Shown here: positions 1 through 7,940 of the stretch, piece after piece
Numbering within the stretch: the first letter of the stretch is position 1
How the letters are laid out: the number at the start of each line of letters is the position of its first letter
IMG/VR virus record: IMGVR_UViG_3300034683_000004
Location: 1 to 22,694 of that record
Source of the DNA: a virus
Direction: 5' to 3' (one strand)
DNA: 22,694 nt
The notes under the pieces: model-generated
Databases searched by the model: none
Seen by the model: only the letters and a program-made list of their open reading frames with translations
Told to the model about the DNA's origin: nothing
Made by a program: the position numbers and the translations under genes

Positions 1-80
1 ATTCAATTGATAAGAATTATGTTTCAATTGAAGATTTACAAAAAACCATACTTGATGAAACCGGAATTGATGTAAAATAA
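1..80 (+). CDS. 3' end of an unidentified gene (partial)
   Basis: An open frame enters from the left edge and ends at a TAA at 78-80. The 25 visible residues (ending in DETGIDVK) are hydrophilic and acidic, like an ordinary soluble C-terminus. Another frame is also open to about 75, but its composition (IQLIRIMFQL...) looks less protein-like. The product cannot be identified. It lies upstream of the terminase genes, where phages of this type carry replication or regulatory genes, and a terminator separates it from the packaging genes. Confidence 0.45.
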   Translation, partial: SIDKNYVSIEDLQKTILDETGIDVK

Positions 81-81
81 A

Positions 82-102
82 ATGTCACATTGTATGTCAC
101 AT
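82..102. repeat. Tandem 9-bp direct repeat ATGTCACAT
   Basis: ATGTCACAT occurs at 82-90 and again at 94-102, separated by TGT, giving a 12-bp period. The core TGTCACA is itself symmetric. It lies just after the upstream gene's stop and about 150 bp before terS. A protein-binding site (operator or terminase recognition) is possible, but nothing in the sequence decides this. Confidence 0.4.
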
Positions 103-110
103 GCGTTCCC

Positions 111-139
111 TTGTAGTGCATTATTATAAATATTATTAT
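111..139 (+). promoter_or_regulatory. Weak candidate promoter upstream of terS
   Basis: TTGTAG at 111-116 (3 of 6 consensus bases) and TATTAT at 134-139 (5 of 6) are spaced by 17 bp. The -10 overlaps the left arm of the palindrome at 133-161, an arrangement that would suit an operator. The -35 match is poor and the region is AT-rich, so a chance match is likely. Any transcript would meet the terminator at 183-226 before terS. Confidence 0.2.
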
Positions 140-161
140 GATAACATAGTTATCATAATAA
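133..161. promoter_or_regulatory. Perfect 12-bp palindrome, possible operator
   Basis: TTATTATGATAA at 133-144 is exactly repeated as its reverse complement at 150-161, with a 5-base spacer (CATAG). The stem is almost all A/T and no U-tract follows, so it is not a typical intrinsic terminator. A dimeric repressor or activator site controlling the late operon is a plausible reading but is inferred only from position. Confidence 0.4.
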
Positions 162-182
162 AAATTACTATTATTCGTAAAA

Positions 183-226
183 AGAGAATGTTCAGGCTTA
201 CCTCCGGCTTGAATGTTCTCTTTTTT
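183..226 (+). terminator. Intrinsic terminator upstream of terS
   Basis: A 15-bp stem begins AGAGAATGTTCA and is closed by TGAATGTTCTCT. It contains three G-U wobbles and is followed by six T. It has the shape of a strong rho-independent terminator and marks the end of the upstream transcription unit. Late genes downstream therefore need read-through, antitermination or a promoter between it and terS. Confidence 0.85.
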
Positions 227-251
227 AATTTATAGAAAGGCAGGTGATACT

Positions 252-836
252 ATGGCAAAGTTGACTGAACAGCAGAAAAGATTTGTTGATGAATATTTGA
301 TTGACCTTAATGCAACCAGGGCTTATAAAGCAGCATATAAGAACGTGAAAAAAGATGAAGTTGCAGCAAGTGCAGCGGTTCGGTTGTTAAGAAATGTTAA
401 GGTTCAGGGGTATATGAAGGAAAGGCAGCAAGCACTTCAAGAAAGAACATCAATCACGCAGGATATGGTGCTTTTAGAACTGGCAAAGATAGCTTTCAGC
501 AATGGTTCTGATTTTGCCAAGGTTGTCACCAAGCCAAGAAAAAGACAGGTTTGGAATGAAACAACCCAAGAATATGAAGAAAAAGAGTTTGAAGAACAGT
601 TTGTTGAATTAGTTGATACTGATTCCCTTCCCCCTGAAAAAAGGGCAGCTATTGCATCAATTAAAGAAGGTAAATATGGAATTGAAGTTAGTTCATGTGA
701 TAAAGTCAAGGCTTTAGAACTGATTGGGAAGCATCTTGGGATGTTTAAGGATAAGGTTGAAATATCAGGTCAAGTCAATAATCCATTTGAAGGGCTTACA
801 ACTGAAGAACTGAAGAAGTTGATATATGATGAATAA
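252..836 (+). CDS. terS: Terminase small subunit
   Basis: The 194-aa product binds the packaging initiation site on concatemeric phage DNA and recruits the large terminase subunit. The N-terminal segment (MAKLTEQQKRFVDEYL, then NATRAYKAAY) is the signature of the Terminase_2 (Xtmb/PBSX-type) family with its helix-turn-helix DNA-binding region. The C-terminal part (LTTEELKKLIYDE) is the usual TerL-contacting tail. The start was set at 252 because AGAAAGGCAGGTG lies just upstream. An in-frame ATG at 213 lies inside the terminator hairpin and is not credible. The 3' end overlaps terL by 11 bp, so translation is probably coupled. Confidence 0.9.
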   Translation: MAKLTEQQKRFVDEYLIDLNATRAYKAAYKNVKKDEVAASAAVRLLRNVKVQGYMKERQQALQERTSITQDMVLLELAKIAFSNGSDFAKVVTKPRKRQVWNETTQEYEEKEFEEQFVELVDTDSLPPEKRAAIASIKEGKYGIEVSSCDKVKALELIGKHLGMFKDKVEISGQVNNPFEGLTTEELKKLIYDE

Positions 837-2232
837 GCAGCTTCTAAAACTACATGCTAAAATTGAACTTGCAAGACGTGAGTTCTTTTTTTATTGCAAT
901 CTGAAAGCACCTGATTTTTATAAATTGGATAGACAATACCTAATTGAATTCTGTAATGACCTTCAGGAATTTTATGAAGGTGATGATGAAGTTCTTGTTG
1001 TGAATATGCCGCCAAGACATGGAAAATCAAGAACAGCGGGATTATTTGTTGAATGGGTTCTTGGTAAAAACAAAAAAGAAAAAATCATGACAGGTTCATA
1101 TAATGAAACCCTTTCAACCATGTTTTCAAAGAATGTCAGAAATAGCATCCAAGAAGAAAAGGTTGATGAATTAAAACCTGTTTATTCTGATGTTTTTCCT
1201 GACACCAAGATTAAACAAGGTGATGGGGCAATGAACCTTTGGTCATTAGAAGGTGGATACAACAATTACTTGGCAACTTCTCCAACCGGTACTGCAACAG
1301 GTTTTGGTTGTACTTTGATGATTATTGATGACCTTATTAAGAACGCACAGGAAGCCTACAATGAAGAAGTTCTTCAAAAGCATTGGGATTGGTTCACAAA
1401 TACTATGCTTTCCAGGCTTGAAGAAGGCGGGAAAATCATCATTATCATGACCAGGTGGGCAACTGGTGATTTAGCTGGAAGGGCTTTGGAACATTATAAA
1501 GAACAGGGTGCAAAAATAAAGCATATCACCATGAAAGCCTTACAAGATGATGGTTCAATGTTGTGTCCTGAAGTGCTTTCATATAAGTCATACCAAGCAA
1601 AGATTAAAGCAATGGGGTTGGATATAGCATCAGCAAACTATCAACAAGAACCTATTGATATAAAAGGTAAGCTTTACACCAACTTTAAGACATACAAGAA
1701 GTTGCCAATGGATGAAAAAGGCAACCTTTTATTTACTGAAATCAGAAATTACACGGATACTGCCGATACTGGTGAAGATTACTTGTGTTCCATCAACTAT
1801 GGTGTTTATAACAATGAAGCTTATGTGCTTAATGTTCTTTATAGTAAGGATGGAATGGAAATCACTGAACCAGCAACAGCCAAGATGATTTATGAAGATG
1901 GTGTGAATGTTGCTGATATTGAATCAAATAATGGTGGTCGTGGGTTCGCAAGAGCAGTTGAAAGGATACTGAAAGAAAAGTATCACAGTAATAAAACACA
2001 AATTAACCCATTCCATCAATCCAAGAATAAACAGGCAAGAATCCTTTCCAATTCAACCTGGGTTATGAACCATATTTATTTCCCTGTTAATTGGAATGAC
2101 AGATTCCCTGAATACTATGCGGCAATGACCAAATATCAGAAAGAAGGTAAGAACCTTCATGATGATGCACCTGATGCAACAACAGGAATAGCAGAAAAGA
2201 TTGGTCAGGGGAATACATTCAGTTTTGATTAA
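826..2232 (+). CDS. terL: Terminase large subunit (packaging ATPase/nuclease)
   Basis: This 468-aa motor protein pumps DNA into the prohead and cuts it. The N-terminal ATPase has a Walker A PPRHGKS at residues 62-68, a Walker B LMIIDD at 164-169 and a coupling motif MTRW at 208-211. The C-terminal RNase H-like nuclease carries acidic clusters at DTADTG (311-316), VADIES (362-367) and HDDAPDA (445-451), suited to two-metal catalysis. Length and order are normal for the family and the protein looks intact. There are two adjacent ATGs (826 and 829), both within terS, and either could be used. Confidence 0.95.
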   Translation: MMNKQLLKLHAKIELARREFFFYCNLKAPDFYKLDRQYLIEFCNDLQEFYEGDDEVLVVNMPPRHGKSRTAGLFVEWVLGKNKKEKIMTGSYNETLSTMFSKNVRNSIQEEKVDELKPVYSDVFPDTKIKQGDGAMNLWSLEGGYNNYLATSPTGTATGFGCTLMIIDDLIKNAQEAYNEEVLQKHWDWFTNTMLSRLEEGGKIIIIMTRWATGDLAGRALEHYKEQGAKIKHITMKALQDDGSMLCPEVLSYKSYQAKIKAMGLDIASANYQQEPIDIKGKLYTNFKTYKKLPMDEKGNLLFTEIRNYTDTADTGEDYLCSINYGVYNNEAYVLNVLYSKDGMEITEPATAKMIYEDGVNVADIESNNGGRGFARAVERILKEKYHSNKTQINPFHQSKNKQARILSNSTWVMNHIYFPVNWNDRFPEYYAAMTKYQKEGKNLHDDAPDATTGIAEKIGQGNTFSFD

Positions 2233-2249
2233 GAAAGGGGTGAATTAGA

Positions 2250-3749
2250 ATGTTCAATATTTTTAGTGAAATGGCAAGAATCAACAACATTATTAAACAG
2301 GGTGCAAAAACCAAGATGACTGATAAAGAATTCCTTGAACTTGAAATTGCCAAGTGGAAGAATTCACCCAAGCGCAAAGCAATGATTACTGGTGAAAAGT
2401 ATTATCAAGGTGAACATGATATTCTTTCACGTAAAAGAACCGTTATTGGTAAAGATGGATTGCTTCAGGAAGTTGAAAACCTGCCAAATAATAAGATTGT
2501 TGATAATCAGTATGCAAAAATGGTTGACCAAAAGGTGAATTACCTTCTTGGAAAGCCTTTGACATTTAGCACTGAAAATAAACAATATGAAGCGGCACTG
2601 AAGAAGGTATTCAATAAAAAATTCCATAGAACCTTAAAAAACCTTGGTGAAGATTCATTGAATGGCGGTATTGGATGGCTGCATCCTTATTATAATGACC
2701 AAGGTGAACTTTGTTTCAAGAAGTTTGAACCTTATGAAATCCTTCCATTTTGGACTGATGCAGAACATACAATTCTTGATGTTGCAGTCAGGTTGTATGA
2801 AGTTGAAGCCTATGAAGGAAAGCGGGAAAAGATTATTGAAAAGGTTGAAGTTTATTCAGCCAAAGGAATTGACAGGTACATTCTTGAAAAAGGCAGCTTA
2901 ATTCCTGATATTGAAAATCCATCAAGTAACCATATGGTCATTGAAGATGAAGATGGTAGCGTTAAAGGTTATAATTGGGGCAAGATTCCATTGATACCTT
3001 TCAAATATAACAATAAAGAAACGCCGCTAATCAAAAGGGTGAAATCCTTGCAAGATGGAATCAACACCATGCTTTCTGATTTTGAAAATAACATGCAGGA
3101 AGATGCAAGGAATACCATTCTTGTTATTAAAAACTATGATGGGCAAAACCTTGCTGAATTTAGGCATAACCTTGCAACTTATGGTGCAGTTAAAGTTAAA
3201 ACAATTGATGGTTCTGCTGGTGAAGTTGATACTCTGACAATTGAAGTTAATGCTGATAATTACAAAGCAATCCTGGAATTATTCAAAAAGGCATTGATTG
3301 AAAATGCAAGGGGTTATGATGCCAAGGATGACAGAATGAACGGTAATCCAAACCAAATGAATATTCAATCCATGTATTCAGACATAGACTTGGATGCAAA
3401 CGGAATGGAAACTGAATATCAGGCTTCCTTTGAAGAACTGCTTTGGTTTGTAAATACCCATCTTGCCAATACTGGACAAGGCAACTATGAGGGTGAAGAA
3501 ATAGAAATAATCTTCAACAGGGATATTCTTATCAATGAATCTGAAACAATTGATAATTGTTCCAAGTCGGTTGGTATTCTTTCAAATGAAACCATTGTTT
3601 CACAGCATCCTTGGACTTCTGATGTTAAGAAGGAACTTCAAAGAATCAAGGATGAAAAACAAGAAGCAATGGATGAATATGCTAATGCTTTCAATCCTGT
3701 AAACCCTTCAGGAAATGAAGGCGGTGATATGAATGGCAATAACAATTGA
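2250..3749 (+). CDS. Portal protein, SPP1 gp6-like
   Basis: This 499-aa product forms the dodecameric ring at the unique capsid vertex through which DNA passes. Recognisable stretches of the SPP1 Gp6-type portal family are NKIVDNQYAKMVDQKVNYLL (about 80-100), where the KVNYLLGKP core is typical, and KIPLIPFKYN in the middle. The last 30 residues are a low-complexity Asn/Gly tail. It has a good ribosome binding site (GAAAGGGGTGAA) and sits between terL and the head morphogenesis gene, as expected. Its end overlaps the next gene by 17 bp. Confidence 0.93.
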   Translation: MFNIFSEMARINNIIKQGAKTKMTDKEFLELEIAKWKNSPKRKAMITGEKYYQGEHDILSRKRTVIGKDGLLQEVENLPNNKIVDNQYAKMVDQKVNYLLGKPLTFSTENKQYEAALKKVFNKKFHRTLKNLGEDSLNGGIGWLHPYYNDQGELCFKKFEPYEILPFWTDAEHTILDVAVRLYEVEAYEGKREKIIEKVEVYSAKGIDRYILEKGSLIPDIENPSSNHMVIEDEDGSVKGYNWGKIPLIPFKYNNKETPLIKRVKSLQDGINTMLSDFENNMQEDARNTILVIKNYDGQNLAEFRHNLATYGAVKVKTIDGSAGEVDTLTIEVNADNYKAILELFKKALIENARGYDAKDDRMNGNPNQMNIQSMYSDIDLDANGMETEYQASFEELLWFVNTHLANTGQGNYEGEEIEIIFNRDILINESETIDNCSKSVGILSNETIVSQHPWTSDVKKELQRIKDEKQEAMDEYANAFNPVNPSGNEGGDMNGNNN

Positions 3750-5631
3750 CCAACTGAAAAAAAGACCAACTTCAAACTATTGGAAAAAAAGAATGGAAAT
3801 CCTTGAAGCGGCACAACTTCAAAAAGGTCAAGCCTACTTTGCAACTTTAGAAAAGCAGTTCAAGGAAGCTTCAGCAAACATTGAAAAAGAAATTGCTGTT
3901 TGGTATCAAAGATTTGCAATCAATAATAATATCAGTATGGCTGAAGCAAAACAGCTTCTGAATACCAAAGAACTTGCTGAATTCAGGTGGGATGTTAAAG
4001 AATACATTAAGTATGGTGAAGAAAATGCTTTAAACCAGAAATGGATGAAGGAACTTGAAAATGCTTCAGCAAGGGTTCATATTTCCAGGCTGGAAGCTTT
4101 AAAGCTTCAGATGCAACAACAGGTTGAAGTTCTATATGGGAATCATACTGATGGGCTTGATAAACTGCTGCGGGATATTTATTCGGATGGTTATTATCAT
4201 ACAGCCTGGGAAATTCAGAAGGGGTTCAATATTGGCTGGGATTTGCATGACTTGAACAGCAACCAACTTGATAAGGTGCTTTCAAAGCCTTGGACAACAG
4301 ACGGTAAAACATTCAGTGATAGAATATGGACTAACAAACAGCAACTTATTGGTTCACTTCAAACCCATTTAACACAGGCAGTCATAAGAGGTCAAGCACC
4401 TGATAAGGCAATCAAGAGCATAGCAGAGGAATTCAGGGTAAGTAAAAACAAGGCTGGTAGATTGGTAATGACTGAATCTGCTGCTTTTGCTTCTGCATCA
4501 CAAAGAGATGCTTTTAATGCCTTGAATGTGAAAAGGTTTGAAATTGTCGCAACCCTTGATAATCGAACCAGTGAAATTTGCCAAGAACTTGACGGTCATG
4601 TGTTTAACATGAAGGATTTTGAAGTTGGGGTGACAGCACCCCCCTTCCATGCCTGGTGTAGAACAACCACTGTTCCCTATTTTGATGATAATTATGGGGA
4701 ACGTGCTGCAAGGGGTGCTGATGGAAAAGTTTATTATGTTCCTTCTAATATGAAATATTCTGATTGGAAGAAAACCTTTGTTGATGGCGGTTCAAAAGAT
4801 GGATTGGAAGAAGTTCTTCCTGGGAATATAATACACAATGAAACCATTAGTAATTTTAAAAATATCTATGAACAGTGGGATAAGAAAAATGTTAAAGATT
4901 TTGCATCAAGCATTGTAAATCATGAAAACTTACCATTAACAGTTCAAAGGTATCAATTAAGTGGTGCAAAAGGTCAATGTCAATTAAATTATAGAAATCC
5001 TGAAATGGAGGTAATTACTTATGAATTGAATAGTGAAGATATTAGGGATGTAGAATATCAAGTGAAAACAGCATTTCATGAACTGTTTCATGCTAAATCT
5101 AATGGATTGGTTCATGATATTGGTGAAATTTCATTTGAAGATTGGGCTTATGTTGATGATATTTTTGCTGAAGCAACATCACATTATATTGTTAAATCAA
5201 TTGGAATCAATAAGGAACTTGCACCAGCTTATGCAACACACCTTATCAACTCACTGCCAAAACTCAAAAGTTTACCTGAATTCAGTTCATGTAAGACAAT
5301 AGCTGATTTTGGTGAAGTTGCATATAAATTCAGATTTTCAACCAGTGGTAATGCAAAATGGAAGTCAATATTAAATGTTGTAAACAATACAAAACATGAT
5401 ATAATAGAATATAGCAAAAGTTATATTGATTACATTGAAAAAAATAAAAGTGAACTGATTGATAAGTTGTTGGAAAATATGCCACAGTATTCAGCTTACA
5501 AAAGTAATATGATTGATGACATAGACGGTGCAATAAAGAGTATAAATAATGGATATAATTTAAGTGGTAATGAGAAAATTATTTTTGAAAATGCTTTGAT
5601 TATTAGCATGAATAGATTGGGGGTAAAATAA
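3733..5631 (+). CDS. Minor head protein (SPP1 gp7/Mu F-like) fused to a putative zinc-metallopeptidase domain
   Basis: Residues 1-350 resemble the SPP1 gp7/Mu gpF head morphogenesis family, which binds the portal and enters the capsid. Seen are a helical N-terminus, LDNRTSEICQELDGHVF at 275-291 and APPFHAWCRT at 302-311. Family members without extensions are roughly half this length. The extra part (about 365-632) contains HELFH (449-453) and a downstream EATSH (480-484). This HExxH-plus-distant-Glu layout fits gluzincin metallopeptidases. The C-terminal coding half is visibly more AT-rich: sampled 60-base blocks around 5281, 5401 and 5521 have about 30, 18 and 25% GC, against 42-45% around 4081 and 4381. 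This suggests a separately acquired domain. Such head-protein extensions may be effectors delivered with DNA; that role is inferred. Confidence 0.88.
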   Translation: MAITIDQLKKRPTSNYWKKRMEILEAAQLQKGQAYFATLEKQFKEASANIEKEIAVWYQRFAINNNISMAEAKQLLNTKELAEFRWDVKEYIKYGEENALNQKWMKELENASARVHISRLEALKLQMQQQVEVLYGNHTDGLDKLLRDIYSDGYYHTAWEIQKGFNIGWDLHDLNSNQLDKVLSKPWTTDGKTFSDRIWTNKQQLIGSLQTHLTQAVIRGQAPDKAIKSIAEEFRVSKNKAGRLVMTESAAFASASQRDAFNALNVKRFEIVATLDNRTSEICQELDGHVFNMKDFEVGVTAPPFHAWCRTTTVPYFDDNYGERAARGADGKVYYVPSNMKYSDWKKTFVDGGSKDGLEEVLPGNIIHNETISNFKNIYEQWDKKNVKDFASSIVNHENLPLTVQRYQLSGAKGQCQLNYRNPEMEVITYELNSEDIRDVEYQVKTAFHELFHAKSNGLVHDIGEISFEDWAYVDDIFAEATSHYIVKSIGINKELAPAYATHLINSLPKLKSLPEFSSCKTIADFGEVAYKFRFSTSGNAKWKSILNVVNNTKHDIIEYSKSYIDYIEKNKSELIDKLLENMPQYSAYKSNMIDDIDGAIKSINNGYNLSGNEKIIFENALIISMNRLGVK

Positions 5632-5632
5632 T

Positions 5633-5818
5633 ATGCCTTATATCCCAAGAGATTGGATCAAAGACAAGAAAAATGAATTGACCATCCATGAAATATTGAA
5701 TAAATTTCTTAATTCTGATATAAACCTTGATATTGATTTGGTGGTTAAAGAATTGAAAGATATTGGTGAAACTGTTATTGCTGATAAAATCATGGATGGT
5801 ATTTTAACAGTTGATTGA
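5633..5818 (+). CDS. Small acidic hypothetical protein, possible partner of the upstream peptidase domain
   Basis: This 61-aa protein was not recognised. It is predicted mostly helical and acidic, with no signal peptide or membrane segment. It begins one base after the stop of the head protein gene (TAATATG) with GGGGG upstream, and is followed at once by an intrinsic terminator. It is AT-rich like the C-terminal extension of its neighbour. The tight pairing would suit an inhibitor or immunity protein, but no sequence feature proves this, and it could equally be an ordinary small phage protein. Confidence 0.7.
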   Translation: MPYIPRDWIKDKKNELTIHEILNKFLNSDINLDIDLVVKELKDIGETVIADKIMDGILTVD

Positions 5819-5845
5819 AAATTGAAAATTAAATTTCAAAAATTA

Positions 5846-5873
5846 AGCACTTGCAGAAATGCAGGTGCTTTTT
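5846..5873 (+). terminator. Intrinsic terminator after the head protein pair
   Basis: AGCACTTGCA (46-55) pairs with TGCAGGTGCT (60-69) with one G-U wobble, around a GAAA tetraloop, followed by a short T run. It would reduce transcription into the scaffold and capsid genes unless antiterminated or supplied by another promoter. Confidence 0.85.
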
Positions 5874-5936
5874 CTATGGGAAAATTATGGGGTGATAATT
5901 ATGAAACATTGAAATTTTAATAAAGAAGGTGGTTAG

Positions 5937-6051
5937 TTGCTGAAAATCAAGAAGTCACATTTTAATGGATTTATTGAAGTAAAAAATTCGTCATTTTGGT
6001 ATTGTTGACGGTAAAGAACAAGACAAATTTCATGGTTCGTCACCCATGTAA
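5937..6051 (+). pseudogene. Possible decayed small ORF between terminator and scaffold gene
   Basis: A TTG at 5937 preceded by AAGAAGGTGG opens a 23-codon frame (..HFNGFIEVKNSSF) that stops at 6006. If one base is skipped in the TTTT run at 5994-5997, reading continues as FGIVDGKEQDKFHGSSPM to a TAA at 6049. The joined product would be about 37 aa. The good ribosome binding site and protein-like composition on both sides of the slip suggest a frameshifted small gene. Chance cannot be excluded, and the product is unknown. Confidence 0.25.
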
Positions 6052-6082
6052 AACAACGTGATTTGAAAGGATGGTAATGAAT

Positions 6083-6664
6083 ATGAAAAAAGAAGATTTT
6101 ATTAAATTAGGATTTACTGAAGAACAGGCTGAAAAGGCTGCTGAAGCATCAGCGGAAGAACTTAAAGGTTTCATTCCAAAGTCAAGGTTTGATGAAGTGA
6201 ATGAAGCTAAAAAGCAGCTTGAACAGGATATTAAGACCAGGGATGAACAGCTTGAAGCTTTAAAGAAAGTGGATGCTGCTGGTTTACAGGCTGAAATTGA
6301 TAAACTTCAAAAGGAAAACAAAGCTGCAAAAGAAAAGTATGAAGCTGATTTGAAGAAAATCCAAATTGATAATGCAGTTGAAAAGGCACTTCTTGCTGCA
6401 AAAGCAAAGAATGTCAAAGCAGTTAAAGCATTACTTGACCTTGAAAATGCTGAATTTGATGGTGAAAATATAAAAGGCTTGGATGAACAATTGAAAAAGC
6501 TTCAAGAAAGTGAAGATTCCAAGTTCCTCTTTGATGTTGAAACCAAAAAACAGCCAACATTCAAGGGAATTAAACCTGGTGAAAAGAGTGATAAAACACC
6601 AGGTGAAGGTGCGCCAAATTCGCTTGCTGAAGCGATAAAGATGCACTTTCAATCTAATGAATAA
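6083..6664 (+). CDS. Capsid scaffolding protein (phage minor structural GP20 family)
   Basis: This 193-aa, highly charged, almost wholly helical protein sits just before the major capsid gene. An N-terminal module MKKEDFIKLGFTEEQAEKAA is followed by FIPKSRFDEVNEAKKQL and a long coiled coil with heptad-like Leu/Lys/Glu spacing (about 50-140). The C-terminus is a short flexible tail. This is the usual form of GP20-type scaffolds, which template prohead assembly and then leave. The start at 6083 was preferred because GAAAGGATGG at 6065-6074 is correctly spaced for it. In-frame ATGs at 6071 and 6077 overlap or crowd that site. Confidence 0.88.
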   Translation: MKKEDFIKLGFTEEQAEKAAEASAEELKGFIPKSRFDEVNEAKKQLEQDIKTRDEQLEALKKVDAAGLQAEIDKLQKENKAAKEKYEADLKKIQIDNAVEKALLAAKAKNVKAVKALLDLENAEFDGENIKGLDEQLKKLQESEDSKFLFDVETKKQPTFKGIKPGEKSDKTPGEGAPNSLAEAIKMHFQSNE

Positions 6665-6698
6665 TAGAAAACTAACATTTTGAAAGGTGGTAATATGA

Positions 6699-7655
6699 AT
6701 GGCTATTACATTAGCTGAAGCAAAACTTAATGTTCAGGATGCCCTTCAGATGGGTATTATTGATGAATTTGCAAAATCCAATTTTCTCTTTAACAATTTG
6801 ACTTTTGATGATTGTGTTTCTCCAACTGGCGGCGGTGCAACTCTTACCTATGGATATACAAGGCTTATCACACAGCCAACAGCCGCATTTAGGGCAGTAA
6901 ATACTGAATATACACCACAGGAAGTTGCAAGGCAAAGATATACTGTTGATTTAAAGGTATTCGGTGGGGCTTTTGAAATTGACAGGGTTATTGCCAATAT
7001 GGGCGGTATCGTTGATGAAGTTACACTTCAGATGCAGCAGAAAATTAAAGCAGCTTCTGCATTGTTTAATGATACTGTAATCAATGGTGATTCTGCTGTT
7101 GATGCAAAGGCTTTTGATGGACTTGAAAAAGCATTGACAGGTTCTTCAACTGAATATATTCCTGGTGCTGCAATTGACCTTTCCACTTCTGCTGCGGTTG
7201 ATACAAATTGGAAAGTATTCCTTGACTTATTGGATGAATTTTTGATGGGGCTTGATGGAACACCTTCATTCATTGGTGGTAACTTAAAGCTTATTGCCAA
7301 GATTCGTGCTTGCGCAAGACGTGCTGGAATGTATATGGTAAGCAAGAATGACTTTGGTCAACAGATTGAACAATATGGTAATATTCCACTGATTGACTTT
7401 GGTGCAAAAGCTGGTTCAAACAATCCTGTTGTTGCTATTAATGGGGTAACTGGTGAAACTTCACTTTATGCAGCAAGACTTGGTTTGGATGGATTCCATG
7501 CTGTTTCTATGGCTGGTGTTCCTCCTGTTCAATCTTGGTTGCCTGACTTTAAGACTGCTGGTGCGGTTAAGAAGGGTGAAGTTGAAATGGTTGCTGCTGT
7601 TGCACTTAAAGCAACAAAGGCTGCTGGGGTTATGCGTAAGATTAAAGTTCAGTAA
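6699..7655 (+). CDS. Major capsid protein
   Basis: This 318-aa product is assigned as the major capsid protein, the main shell subunit. It lies directly after the scaffold and has a strong ribosome binding site (GAAAGGTGG). The sequence is mixed alpha/beta and Ala/Gly-rich, with FGGAFEIDRVIANMG (about 89-103) and a following MQQKIKAASALFNDTVINGD helix, as in HK97-fold capsid proteins of Firmicutes phages with a separate scaffold. No N-terminal delta domain or protease gene is visible, which agrees with use of a dedicated scaffold. A hairpin follows the gene and may limit read-through. Confidence 0.88.
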   Translation: MAITLAEAKLNVQDALQMGIIDEFAKSNFLFNNLTFDDCVSPTGGGATLTYGYTRLITQPTAAFRAVNTEYTPQEVARQRYTVDLKVFGGAFEIDRVIANMGGIVDEVTLQMQQKIKAASALFNDTVINGDSAVDAKAFDGLEKALTGSSTEYIPGAAIDLSTSAAVDTNWKVFLDLLDEFLMGLDGTPSFIGGNLKLIAKIRACARRAGMYMVSKNDFGQQIEQYGNIPLIDFGAKAGSNNPVVAINGVTGETSLYAARLGLDGFHAVSMAGVPPVQSWLPDFKTAGAVKKGEVEMVAAVALKATKAAGVMRKIKVQ

Positions 7656-7659
7656 TATA

Positions 7660-7709
7660 AAGGGTATTTCAGCTATATGCTGGAATCCCCTTCTATTTGC
7701 ATTTTTTGA
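7660..7709 (+). terminator. Terminator-like hairpin after the major capsid gene
   Basis: AAGGGTATTTCAGC (7660-7673) pairs with GCTGGAATCCCCTT (7679-7692) around TATAT, with one mismatch and one wobble. A T-rich stretch ends in TTTTTT at 7703-7708. The U-tract is displaced by about 10 nt, so termination may be partial. It could also act as a 3' stability element for the abundant capsid message. Confidence 0.65.
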
Positions 7710-7728
7710 ATAAGGATGGTGAAAAGCA

Positions 7729-7926
7729 ATGGCAAAGATACTTTGTCCAAATAAAGAATATAGCGGGGTTTCTGCATCAGTTACCTTTGTAAATGGTGTT
7801 GGTGAAACTGATAATCCACAGTTGATTGATTGGTTTAAAAGTCATGGTTACACTGTTGAAGAAAATGCTGAAAAAGATGAAGACGGTTCTGAAGAAACCA
7901 AAACCAGGCGCAAGAAAACTGAATAA
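7729..7926 (+). CDS. Small hypothetical head protein after capsid
   Basis: This 65-aa product has a short beta-rich domain (VSASVTFVNGVGETDN), a QLIDWFKSHGYTVEE segment and a highly charged tail ending KTRRKKTE. Small proteins with this VTFVNG...LIDWFKxxGY pattern are common between the capsid and connector genes of Firmicutes phages. The role is not established here. It has a good ribosome binding site (AAGGATGGTG) and is spaced closely to the next gene. Confidence 0.75.
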   Translation: MAKILCPNKEYSGVSASVTFVNGVGETDNPQLIDWFKSHGYTVEENAEKDEDGSEETKTRRKKTE

Positions 7927-7940
7927 AGGATGTGATAATT

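Noticed and set aside
133-161. AT-rich palindrome as a second terminator or a CRISPR repeat
   Set aside because: No U-tract follows, the stem is nearly all A/T, and there is only one copy with no spacer array.
213-251. Upstream in-frame ATG extending terS by 13 residues
   Set aside because: It lies inside the terminator hairpin, has no ribosome binding site, and the family's conserved start MAKLTEQQ begins at 252.
7028-7345. 105-aa reverse-strand open frame within the capsid gene
   Set aside because: It is antisense to a clear capsid gene, with no ribosome binding site or family resemblance. The same holds for the other reverse-strand frames.
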